The notes below the pieces were generated by a model. It made no database searches, was not told where the DNA came from, and saw only the letters and a program-made list of their open reading frames with translations. Position numbers and translations under genes: made by a program. A stretch of 6,593 nucleotides of DNA from Aeolococcus sp035552595 (GTDB taxonomy: Bacteria > Chloroflexota > Dormibacteria > Aeolococcales > Aeolococcaceae), in assembly GCA_035552595.1 (NCBI GenBank), contig DASZKZ010000057.1, positions 1-6,593 on the forward strand, written 5' to 3'. Every line of letters begins with the position of its first letter. Position 1 is the stretch's first letter. Of this stretch, positions 1-6,437 are shown piece by piece.

Positions 1-22
1 CGCCCACGCCCCGTAGCCGGGC

Positions 23-1177
23 TCAGTCGTAGTCGCCGGACAGCCACTCCCTCAGCAGGCCACTCGACACCACCCAGGCGCCGCCCTGCGATTGGATCAG
101 CTGGGCACGCTCCAGCACCTCACCAGCGCCTCGAGCCGAGGTGTGGCTGACCCCGATGGCCGCCTGCACCTCCGCGCCCGTGATGGCGGTGGTGGGCTTG
201 GCGGCGATGTGCTTGAGGAGCCGCTGCTGGGTCAGGGACAGCTTGCCGAACACCTCCTCGAACTCCTCTCTCTGATCCCCCACAGCAGCGCGGATGGCCC
301 GCTCCAGTGCGGCGTCGTCGACGTCGGTCCCGGGGGCCGATTCGAACGACCAGAAGGCGAGGAGCTGCACGTCGTTGGGGATCCCGGCGGCGGCCTGATA
401 GATCCGTTCCGCCACGTCGGCCGCCATGGCCTTGCCCCCGAGCTTGGCCTGGCGCTGCAGGTAGGGGACGAACTGGTCCTGAGGGATCCTGGTCAGGTAC
501 AGCTTGGCGCCCACGTTGTAGAGGGCCCCACGCTCCGGGTCCGAGACCATCGCCTCCATGAGGTGACGCTTGCTGCCGGCGAACACCAGGCTCACCCGCG
601 GCATCTCGTCGACGAGGTCCTTGAACACGTCGGCGAGCAGGGGGTTGATCTCGTAGGCCTTCTGGAACTCGTCGAGGATCAGCGACACCGGTGTGCCCTG
701 ATCGTGCTGGGCAACGTCGTTGAGGATGCGGATGACGTCGGTGATCACCTCGCGCCAGCTCACGCTGGCGATGTCCGACCCGAAGGACAGCCCTTCAAGG
801 ATGCCGCTCTCGCTGAACCTCACCGCGGGGCGGAGGCGGAGGCGGGAGAGGTGCTGGAGGATCTCCTCGACGCGTCCCCGGAGCCAGCCGAGGGGGCCGT
901 CGATGACCCCCTTCATCAGCGCCTCGGCAACATCCTTCTCGCTGGCGCACTTGATCAGGCTGACCCTGCCGGTGCGGCCCCCCGCCTGGCGGACCTCCCT
1001 CTCCGCGGCCAGGAGGAGGGACGTCTTGCCGTAGCGACGTGGTGCGATGAGGATCAGGTTCTGGCCGTTCAGCATCACTGCCTGAAGCCGCGACAGCTGG
1101 TCGAGCCGATCGGTGAAGTGAGCCTCCTCGGCCGGGGCTCCGAAGTGGTACGGGTTGGGGGTGCGGGGCGTGGCCAT
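23..1177 (-). CDS. Archaeal-type P-loop ATPase with C-terminal winged helix
   Basis: A 384-residue cytoplasmic ATP-binding protein with no signal peptide or membrane segment. An N-terminal 'FxDR' type lead-in (residues 21-24) is followed by Walker A APRRYGKT (45-52, K51/T52), Walker B VSLILDE (164-170, D169/E170) and a sensor-1-like strand LVFAGSKRH (197-205). A GIPNDVQLLA segment (265-274) resembles the lid region of this family, and a winged-helix-like domain occupies about 311-380. This order is typical of the ATPase_2/COG1672 group of STAND-related ATPases, whose partners and cellular roles are mostly unknown. Nucleotide binding is well supported; DNA binding through the C-terminal domain is inferred. 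I chose ATG at 1177 because AAGGTG lies six bases upstream; a GTG at 1186 would add only three residues but would overlap that site. The gene is divergent from ftsH and shares its 102-bp upstream gap. Confidence 0.85.
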   Translation of the reverse strand: MATPRTPNPYHFGAPAEEAHFTDRLDQLSRLQAVMLNGQNLILIAPRRYGKTSLLLAAEREVRQAGGRTGRVSLIKCASEKDVAEALMKGVIDGPLGWLRGRVEEILQHLSRLRLRPAVRFSESGILEGLSFGSDIASVSWREVITDVIRILNDVAQHDQGTPVSLILDEFQKAYEINPLLADVFKDLVDEMPRVSLVFAGSKRHLMEAMVSDPERGALYNVGAKLYLTRIPQDQFVPYLQRQAKLGGKAMAADVAERIYQAAAGIPNDVQLLAFWSFESAPGTDVDDAALERAIRAAVGDQREEFEEVFGKLSLTQQRLLKHIAAKPTTAITGAEVQAAIGVSHTSARGAGEVLERAQLIQSQGGAWVVSSGLLREWLSGDYD

Positions 1178-1183
1178 GGCGGG

Positions 1184-1189
1184 CACCTT
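1184..1189 (-). promoter_or_regulatory. Ribosome binding site deciding the ATPase start
   Basis: On the minus strand AAGGTG sits six bases before ATG 1177. The competing GTG at 1186-1184 falls inside this motif and has no Shine-Dalgarno of its own at a workable distance, so ATG 1177 is preferred. Confidence 0.5.
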
Positions 1190-1192
1190 AGC

Positions 1193-1204
1193 AGCCTCGA
1201 GGCT
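1193..1204. promoter_or_regulatory. Perfect 12-bp palindrome, possible operator
   Basis: AGCCTCGAGGCT is a perfect palindrome lying between degenerate repeat copy 0 and exact repeat copy 1. It overlaps the transcription start (about 1196) predicted for the ATPase. Dyad symmetry at a start site suggests binding of a dimeric repressor, but this is inferred from position and symmetry alone. Confidence 0.3.
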
Positions 1205-1230
1205 TACAGGCTGTTGCCTTACAGTGTCCA
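1203..1230 (-). promoter_or_regulatory. Putative sigma70-like promoter for the ATPase gene
   Basis: Reading the minus strand, TGGACA (1230-1225, five of six matches to TTGACA) is separated by 16 bp from TGTAAG (1208-1203, four of six matches to TATAAT). Transcription would start near 1196, about 19 bases before ATG 1177, which leaves room for the AAGGTG ribosome site. Both hexamers are entangled with the CTTACAG repeats: repeat 1 is the -10 box, repeat 2 lies in the spacer and repeat 3 lies just upstream of the -35. Prediction by inspection only. Confidence 0.4.
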
Positions 1231-1267
1231 GGCTTACAGGCCGAGCCCGGCCGCCCCGGCCAGCGCG

Positions 1268-1273
1268 TACTCT
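1268..1273 (+). promoter_or_regulatory. TANNNT -10 box for a possibly leaderless ftsH transcript
   Basis: TACTCT fits the TANNNT consensus common in actinobacterial promoters and ends six bases before the A of ATG 1280. Transcription would therefore begin at or next to the start codon. There is no Shine-Dalgarno sequence before ATG 1280, as expected for a leaderless mRNA. No good -35 element is seen at the usual distance. Confidence 0.35.
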
Positions 1274-1279
1274 TCGTCG

Positions 1280-3253
1280 ATGGCGACCAATCCTCGCGGC
1301 GGGCCACCGCCTCCTCCGGGCCGCCCGAGGGCGCCTGTGCCGGCGGGGCAGCCGGGCCTCGGGACGATGCGGACCCGGCGCTTCTGGCTGACCCTGGCCA
1401 GCCTGCTGATCCTCAACTACATCATCTCCGGCCTCCTGTTGGGGGCGGGCCAGCCGAAATCCGTGACCCTCGCGTACAACGTCTTCCTCAAGCAGGTGAC
1501 GGCGGGCAACGTGGTCAGCATCAACGCCACCGCCGACTCCATCACGGGGGTCACCAAGAAGGCGGTCACCGATGCCTCGGGGTCCGGCACGGCAACCAAC
1601 TTCTCAACCCAGCGACCGGCGTTCGCCAACGACAACCTCGAGGCGCTGCTCACCAAGCAGAACGTCACCATCCTGGCCCAGAACCCCAATCCGCCCACAC
1701 CTTTGTGGGAGTCGCTGCTCCTTGGGTTCGGTCCGACCCTGCTCCTGGTGTTCGGCTTCTTCTACCTGATGCGGCGGAGCGCGGCGCTGGCATCGAGTGG
1801 AGCCGGCGGGCTGCTCGGCCGCTTCGGGCAGAGCGGAGCACGGCTCTACGACGCGGAGCGCCCCACCACCACCTTCGCCGACGTCGCCGGCATCGACGAG
1901 GTCAAGGCCGAGCTCATGGAGGTGGTCGACTTTCTCAAGGAGCCGCTGCGCTATCAGCGCCTCGGTGGCTCGGTCCCCAAGGGTGTGCTGCTGATCGGTG
2001 CTCCGGGAACCGGCAAGACGCTGCTGGCGCGGGCTGTCGCGGGCGAGGCCAAGGTGCCCTTCTTCTCGATCTCAGCCTCCGAGTTCATCGAGGCGATCGT
2101 GGGCGTGGGTGCGGCGCGAGTGCGTGACCTCTTCCAGAAGGGCCGCGCCGCCGCGCCCGCGATCATCTTCATCGACGAGCTCGATGCCGTGGGCCGGTCC
2201 CGGTCGGCGGCGCTGCGCCTGGGCAGCAACGACGAGCAGGAGCAGACGCTCAACCAGATCCTCACTGAGATGGACGGGTTCGACCCTCACGAAGGTGTGA
2301 TCGTGCTGGCCGCCACCAACCGCGCCGACGTGCTCGACCCCGCCCTGCTCCGCCCCGGCCGATTCGACCGCCGGGTGGTGGTGCAGCCTCCCGACCGTCG
2401 CGGCCGCGCGGCCATCCTGCGCATCCACACGCGCAACATGCCCCTCGCCAAGGACGTCGACCTCGACGTCATCGCCTCGCTCACCGCCGGAATGGTCGGT
2501 GCCGATCTGCGCAACCTCGCCAACGAGGCGGCCCTGGCCGCCGCCCGCCGTGACGTGTCCGAGGTGGGCATGGTCGATTTCTCAACAGCTCTGGAGAAGA
2601 TCGAGCTCGGCTCGGAACGGAAGCTGACGCTGACGGCCCAGGACCGTGAGCGCATCGCGTACCACGAATCAGGCCACGCGCTCCTCGGCCTCCTGCTCCC
2701 CGGCGCCGACCCGGTGCGCCGGGTCACCATCATCCCGCGGGGACAGGCGCTCGGGGTCACCATCCAGACGCCGGGCGACGATCGCTTCAACTACGCGGAG
2801 GACTATCTGCGCGGCCGGATCACCGGGGCGCTCGGCGGCCGGGCTGCCGAGAAGCTGGTGTACGACATCGTCACCACCGGAGCGGAGAACGATCTCCGTC
2901 AGGTGACCGCCCTGGCCCGCCAGATGGTGGTGCGCTGGGGGATGAGCCCGAGGGTGGGCGCACTCAACTACGCGGAGGAGAGCGACGGCAGTGGCCCCGC
3001 CCTGGCCATGACCCGGCCCTACAGCGACGAGACCGCCGCGCTCATCGACGAGGAGGTCAAGCGCATCTCCGACGAATGCCTCACCAAGGCCACGGAGCTG
3101 CTAACGCGGAACCGGGCGAAGCTCGACGCGCTCGTACACGCTCTGCTCGAGCACGACACGCTCACCGAGCAGGAGATTCTCAGCGTCACCGGGCTGGCCG
3201 CGAAGAGCGACGCCGAGAGCGGGACGCCGGAGCTGGTCGCGCCGTCGAGCTGA
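1280..3253 (+). CDS. ftsH: ATP-dependent zinc metalloprotease FtsH
   Basis: A 657-residue membrane-anchored AAA+ protease that unfolds and degrades membrane and short-lived cytosolic proteins as a hexamer. A proline-rich extension (1-29) precedes TM1 (about 36-54). An extracytoplasmic domain (about 55-141), TM2 (about 142-164) and a Gly-rich linker follow. The AAA module has Walker A GAPGTGKT (240-247, K246), Walker B FIDE (297-300) and arginine fingers R358/R361 in RPGRFDR. The peptidase has zinc motif HESGH (462-466) and third ligand D538 in GAENDL, so catalytic residues are intact. The pore-loop position, Phe in E. coli FtsH (FVG), is Ile273 (IVG). Length is close to the 647 residues of E. 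coli FtsH. ATG 1280 is chosen because a TANNNT box sits just upstream; ATG 1367 (628 residues, starting right before TM1) is a real alternative. The frame stays open far upstream, but that stretch is antisense to the ATPase. The 3' end overlaps the convergent membrane-protein frame. Confidence 0.95.
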   Translation: MATNPRGGPPPPPGRPRAPVPAGQPGLGTMRTRRFWLTLASLLILNYIISGLLLGAGQPKSVTLAYNVFLKQVTAGNVVSINATADSITGVTKKAVTDASGSGTATNFSTQRPAFANDNLEALLTKQNVTILAQNPNPPTPLWESLLLGFGPTLLLVFGFFYLMRRSAALASSGAGGLLGRFGQSGARLYDAERPTTTFADVAGIDEVKAELMEVVDFLKEPLRYQRLGGSVPKGVLLIGAPGTGKTLLARAVAGEAKVPFFSISASEFIEAIVGVGAARVRDLFQKGRAAAPAIIFIDELDAVGRSRSAALRLGSNDEQEQTLNQILTEMDGFDPHEGVIVLAATNRADVLDPALLRPGRFDRRVVVQPPDRRGRAAILRIHTRNMPLAKDVDLDVIASLTAGMVGADLRNLANEAALAAARRDVSEVGMVDFSTALEKIELGSERKLTLTAQDRERIAYHESGHALLGLLLPGADPVRRVTIIPRGQALGVTIQTPGDDRFNYAEDYLRGRITGALGGRAAEKLVYDIVTTGAENDLRQVTALARQMVVRWGMSPRVGALNYAEESDGSGPALAMTRPYSDETAALIDEEVKRISDECLTKATELLTRNRAKLDALVHALLEHDTLTEQEILSVTGLAAKSDAESGTPELVAPSS

Positions 3254-4644
3254 GTGGACAGCAGCCGGCTCGCGACCGCGACCGGCTCGGCAAGCAATGG
3301 CCGGCGGGCCACGTCCGTGGGCTGGCGAGTCGACGCTGCGAGGGGCAGGAGCTCGCGAGCGCAGATGCTGACCGCAACGACGCCGAGCAGCCCGACGTAG
3401 TACCCGAGGCTGCGTGCTCCATCCCACAACGCCAGGCTCGATACGATCACCCCTGCGTGCGCCCAACCACGGCGACCGCGCCACGCCAGGAGCCATCCGC
3501 CGACCAAGGTCAACGCCATGATGGCCGTGAAGATCCCCACCACCACGGTGACGTGACCGGCAGCGGTGAAGAGGCCCACCGGACCACTACCGAGGGGGAA
3601 CTCCGGCGCGGTCTGGGGTGCGAGCACGCCCCTCAGCCACGCCCCCGGGTTGGCGGCGAGATACGGAACGTTGAGAACCGCGAACATGATGGTTGTGGCG
3701 GCTGCCTGGCGCAGGCCTGCGCTGCGCCCCTGGCGGAAGGCGAGGATCAGAAGCGCTGGAGCGAGGAACCAGGCGGTCTGCTTGACGGCACAGGCGAGTC
3801 CGAGGGCGACTCCGCTCACCAGCGGCTCTCGCCGCGCGCAGGCGATGATGAGCAGAGCCGCCACGATTCCGTCGGGACGTCCCTGACCGATGAAGACCAG
3901 CGCCCCGGTTTGCGCGGCCAGGGCCAAGGCCACCCAGCGTCTGGTCCGCGGCGGCGACCTGCCCACCACCACAGCGCCTGCAGCGAGCAGAAGCAGCACA
4001 GTGAACACGACGACGCCGTGCGCGCCCGCGATTCCAGCGAGCGCGCTCCCCGCCGGATAGTCGAAACCGAGCTGGATGTCATTGGAAGCGTGGGCGTTGA
4101 TGGACGCCCGGGCGAGGCGGTCCAGCTCGCTGTCAGTTGGCTGGGTGGTGCGGCCGGCGAATATTCCACTGCGCAGCGGAGTGACGCGGAACGATGGGCA
4201 GCCGAGGGACCTCTCGGCCAGCAGCGGGTTGTAGGACGTGTACGGGTTCGCCCCGCTCAGCATCGCGTGACCACCGGCAACGACGGCGGGAGACACGTCG
4301 TCCACGCAGATGAGTTGCGAGTCAGTCGCACGCAGCGCGGTGAGGACCTGGCCGGCGCCCTGCGTGACGGTGGCCGTCGCAAACACCACACAGACGAGCG
4401 TCGCAGCCCAGGCGGCGGTGGCTGACGGCTTCCACGCCCGATGACAGCAGCGAACGGCAAGTGCGGCGCCCGACACGGTCAGCGCGTAGCCAAGCAGTGG
4501 AACGGCTGCGATGAGCTGCTGAGCAGAGAGCGGGGCGGTCAGCAGGACACCGGCGACGCCGGCGACCACAAGTCGTCGCGCGGCCGGGTCAGCGGAGGGT
4601 GCCAGCCAACCAAGCAGTCGCGTGCGCGGTGAGATCGATCTCAT
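3019..4644 (-). CDS. Polytopic membrane protein, GT-C/GT87 (DUF2029)-like glycosyltransferase
   Basis: A 541-codon frame with about ten hydrophobic segments (roughly 25-40, 44-66, 76-96, 203-226, 237-254, 256-270, 273-303, 315-330, 365-388, 404-427). A long polar loop after TM3 (about 97-200) carries CVDD (113-116), SGANPYTSYN (130-139) and FDYPAGSAL (194-202). Later come GQGRPDG (254-260) and AVKQTAWF (286-293). Acidic residues early in a large outer loop plus this topology recall GT-C enzymes that use polyprenyl-phosphate sugars; activity and substrate are inferred, and a non-enzymatic membrane protein remains possible. ATG 4644 is the first usable start because an in-frame TGA lies nine bases upstream; no Shine-Dalgarno is well placed for it. 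Residues from about 464 on are read antisense to the end of ftsH, are Ser/Arg/Val-rich with no clear domain, and may be a late read-through tail. C113 and C149 could form a disulfide. Confidence 0.7.
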   Translation of the reverse strand: MRSISPRTRLLGWLAPSADPAARRLVVAGVAGVLLTAPLSAQQLIAAVPLLGYALTVSGAALAVRCCHRAWKPSATAAWAATLVCVVFATATVTQGAGQVLTALRATDSQLICVDDVSPAVVAGGHAMLSGANPYTSYNPLLAERSLGCPSFRVTPLRSGIFAGRTTQPTDSELDRLARASINAHASNDIQLGFDYPAGSALAGIAGAHGVVVFTVLLLLAAGAVVVGRSPPRTRRWVALALAAQTGALVFIGQGRPDGIVAALLIIACARREPLVSGVALGLACAVKQTAWFLAPALLILAFRQGRSAGLRQAAATTIMFAVLNVPYLAANPGAWLRGVLAPQTAPEFPLGSGPVGLFTAAGHVTVVVGIFTAIMALTLVGGWLLAWRGRRGWAHAGVIVSSLALWDGARSLGYYVGLLGVVAVSICARELLPLAASTRQPTDVARRPLLAEPVAVASRLLSTQLDGATSSGVPLSASLFAASPVTLRISCSVSVSCSSRACTSASSFARFRVSSSVALVRHSSEMRLTSSSMSAAVSSL

Positions 4645-4890
4645 TGCGGTTCAGGATCGACCACGCACCTCCGGCAGGAATCGGCCGCGACGCCTCTGGA
4701 ACCAAGGTTTCGCTCGGCCGTGCAGCGCCCCTGCCGCCGCAGCGGGCCTGAGCCTCAGCGGGGTGCTGGTCGTGGGGCCTCACCCGTGAACAGGGCCACG
4801 CAGGGCGGCCCCATTCATGGGCCCCCAACCGATGAATCCTGGCCGGCGGTGCCGTCTGAACCTGTGAAGTCCACGTTCAAGGAGCACGTC
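4645..4890. other. Divergent intergenic region without any TA dinucleotide
   Basis: This 246-bp gap separates the GT87-like gene from the MFS exporter. It contains no TA step on either strand, so no canonical TANNNT -10 box exists for either gene. It holds weak dyads: CTGAG-C-CTCAG (4748-4758), GGCCCCAT-TC-ATGGGCCC (4807-4824, one mismatch) and ATTCAT/ATGAAT (4813-4818 and 4832-4837). A GGAGGTG (4672-4666, minus strand) lies 21 bases before the GT87-like start. The MFS frame is open back to a GTG at 4720, but that 57-codon stretch is Pro/Arg/Gly-rich and has no supporting ribosome site. No regulator gene fits here. Confidence 0.5.
4879..4884 (+). promoter_or_regulatory. Ribosome binding site deciding the MFS exporter start
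   Basis: AAGGAG lies six bases before GTG 4891, an ideal distance. The other in-frame GTG codons upstream (4720 and 4864) have nothing comparable, so GTG 4891 is selected. Confidence 0.7.
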
Positions 4891-6390
4891 GTGAAGATCA
4901 CCGGCCGCACCCGCTGGCTCGCGCTGATGGTTCTCTGTCTCGGCACCCTGATGATCGTCCTCGACACCACGATCGTCAATGTCGCGCTGCCGTCCATCCG
5001 CGCGGATCTCGGATTCTCGGCCACGACCCTCGCCTGGGTGGTCAACGCCTACCTGCTCACGTTCGGAGGTTTCCTGCTCCTGGGCGGAAGGCTCGGGGAC
5101 CTCTTCGGCCACCGCCGCCTCTTCGTCACGGGCATCGCGCTGTTCACAGTCGCATCGCTGTGCTGCGGGCTCGCCGGCTCCCAGGCGGTGCTGGTCATCG
5201 CCCGCGCGATCCAGGGGATCGGCGGCGCGATCGTCTCGGCGGTGGGGTTATCGCTGATGATGAGCCTGTTCACCGAACCCGCCGAGCGGGTCAAGGCGAT
5301 GGGCATCTTCGGCTTTGTCGCATCAGGCGGCGGTGCGATCGGCGTCCTGCTCGGCGGCGTGCTGACCAGCATTCTCAACTGGCACTGGATCTTCCTCGTC
5401 AACATTCCCGTCGGTGCGACTGTGGTGGCGCTGTCGATGAGGCTGCTTCCCTCTCCACAGCTCCACGTCGGGCGCGTTCGGCTCGACATTGCGGGTGCTG
5501 TCAGCGCCACAGCGTCGCTGATGCTCGCGGTGTACGCGATCGTCAACGGCAATGAGGTCGGCTGGACCTCGGCGCGGACCCTCGGCGGCCTCGCCGCAGC
5601 GGGAGCACTGCTCGCCGTCTTTGTTGTCATCGAGTCGCGCGTCGCCTCCCCCCTGCTGCCGCTTGCACTCTTCCGACTGCGCAACCTGGCCACGGCGAAC
5701 GTGGTCGGCGTGCTGTGGGCAGCCGCCATGTTCGCGTGGTTCTTTCTCTCGGCCCTCTACCTGCAACTGGTGCTTGGTTACAGCCCACTGCAGGTCGGCC
5801 TCGCCTTCCTGCCCGCCAATCTGATCATGGGAGCAATGTCGGTTGGTGTCTCCGCGAAGCTTGTGATGCGCTTCGGCATCCGCACCCCGCTCTGCGCGGG
5901 ACTCCTGGTCGCCGCTGCCGGGCTTGTGCTGTTCAGCCAAGCGCCCGTCGGGGGGAGCTTCGTCGCCAACGTCCTCCCGGCCATGATCCTGCTCGGTTTC
6001 GGCGCGGGCATGGCCTTCAACCCTGTGCTGCTCGCTGCCATGAGCGATGTGTCGCCGGAGCAATCGGGCCTCGCCTCGGGCATGGTGAACACCTCGTTCA
6101 TGATGGGTGGTGCGCTTGGTCTCGCCGTGCTCGCCAGCCTTGCCGCGGCGCGCACCAGGGGTCTGCACGCTGTCGCGTCGCCTCTCGCCGCGCTTGTCGG
6201 CGGCTACCACGCCGCGTTCCTGGCGGGTGCTGCTTGCGCGGCCGTTGCTGCCGTTGCGGGCGCGACCCTGCTGCGGACCCACGGGCAACCGGCCCTCGAC
6301 GCCGCCGATGTGATGTCGACCTGCGGACGGCCGTATTACCGCCGCAGCCGTCAGCCCGCGAGGTCATCTGACATCAGCCTGGTGCGATGA
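4891..6390 (+). CDS. DHA2-type MFS multidrug exporter (14 TM segments)
   Basis: A 499-residue proton-coupled drug/metabolite efflux pump of the EmrB/QacA-like DHA2 group, in the cytoplasmic membrane. The first helix ends in LDTTIVNVALPSI (24-36), the DHA2 D-x-T signature. Motif A is GGRLGDLFGHRR (65-76), motif B RAIQGIGGA (105-113), and motif C GFVASGGGAIGVLLGGVL (141-158), with Val152 where the classical antiporter motif has Pro. The late-helix motif SPEQSGLASGMVN (388-400) is also typical. Hydrophobic segments fit 14 helices. Length matches the family. After the last helix (about 440-460) an approximately 38-residue polar, Arg-rich tail extends to the stop; it has no recognised domain. No TetR or MarR regulator lies within the window. 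The gene is divergent from the GT87-like gene and convergent with the CDF fragment. Substrate cannot be told from sequence. Confidence 0.92.
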   Translation: MKITGRTRWLALMVLCLGTLMIVLDTTIVNVALPSIRADLGFSATTLAWVVNAYLLTFGGFLLLGGRLGDLFGHRRLFVTGIALFTVASLCCGLAGSQAVLVIARAIQGIGGAIVSAVGLSLMMSLFTEPAERVKAMGIFGFVASGGGAIGVLLGGVLTSILNWHWIFLVNIPVGATVVALSMRLLPSPQLHVGRVRLDIAGAVSATASLMLAVYAIVNGNEVGWTSARTLGGLAAAGALLAVFVVIESRVASPLLPLALFRLRNLATANVVGVLWAAAMFAWFFLSALYLQLVLGYSPLQVGLAFLPANLIMGAMSVGVSAKLVMRFGIRTPLCAGLLVAAAGLVLFSQAPVGGSFVANVLPAMILLGFGAGMAFNPVLLAAMSDVSPEQSGLASGMVNTSFMMGGALGLAVLASLAAARTRGLHAVASPLAALVGGYHAAFLAGAACAAVAAVAGATLLRTHGQPALDAADVMSTCGRPYYRRSRQPARSSDISLVR

Positions 6391-6424
6391 CGCTGGCGTG
6401 CGCCGTGCATCTATCGCTTGGAAT

Positions 6425-6437
6425 CTGAGGGCCTCAG
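6425..6437. terminator. Short inverted repeat between convergent MFS and CDF genes
   Basis: CTGAG-GGC-CTCAG forms a five-bp stem, or six arms around one base. It lies 34 bp after the MFS stop and overlaps the CDF stop codon. No T-run follows on either strand, so it is at best a weak terminator or a chance dyad. Confidence 0.2.

Larger units (their letters stand above)
1187..1239. repeat. CTTACAG tandem array, 15-bp period
   Basis: Three exact CTTACAG copies start at 1203, 1218 and 1233, exactly 15 bp apart. Copies 1 and 3 share the longer core GGCTTACAGGC (1201-1211, 1231-1241); copy 2 reads GCCTTACAGTG. A degenerate fourth copy, CTTAGCAG (one inserted base), starts at 1187, 16 bp before copy 1. 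The array fills the divergent ATPase-ftsH gap and covers the predicted ATPase promoter and ribosome site. Repeated short motifs at fixed spacing in a divergent promoter usually mark a multi-site operator. The binding protein is unknown. Confidence 0.6.

Noticed and set aside
92..1279. Open plus-strand frame continuous with ftsH, which would give a 1053-residue fusion
   Set aside because: It is exactly antisense, codon on codon, to the ATPase gene, and its translation is Gly/Asp/Leu/His-rich with no domain. The frame is open only because the ATPase gene happens to use no TTA, CTA or TCA codons in this span.
3076..4425. Plus-strand 449-codon open frame
   Set aside because: Its product is Arg/Gly/His/Glu-rich low-complexity sequence opposite the clearly hydrophobic, patterned membrane protein on the minus strand.
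4813..4837. ATTCAT/ATGAAT inverted repeat as a repressor operator for the MFS gene
   Set aside because: Six-bp arms with a 13-bp spacer are expected about once by chance in a gap of this size, and no regulator gene is nearby.
4720..4890. N-terminal extension of the MFS protein from GTG 4720
   Set aside because: Extra residues are Pro/Arg/Gly-rich and unlike any MFS N-terminus, while GTG 4891 has AAGGAG at ideal spacing.
5323..6288. Minus-strand 321-codon open frame within the MFS gene
   Set aside because: Highly charged, Arg/Glu/Gln/His-rich antisense of a well-defined MFS transporter; no motif or start site.
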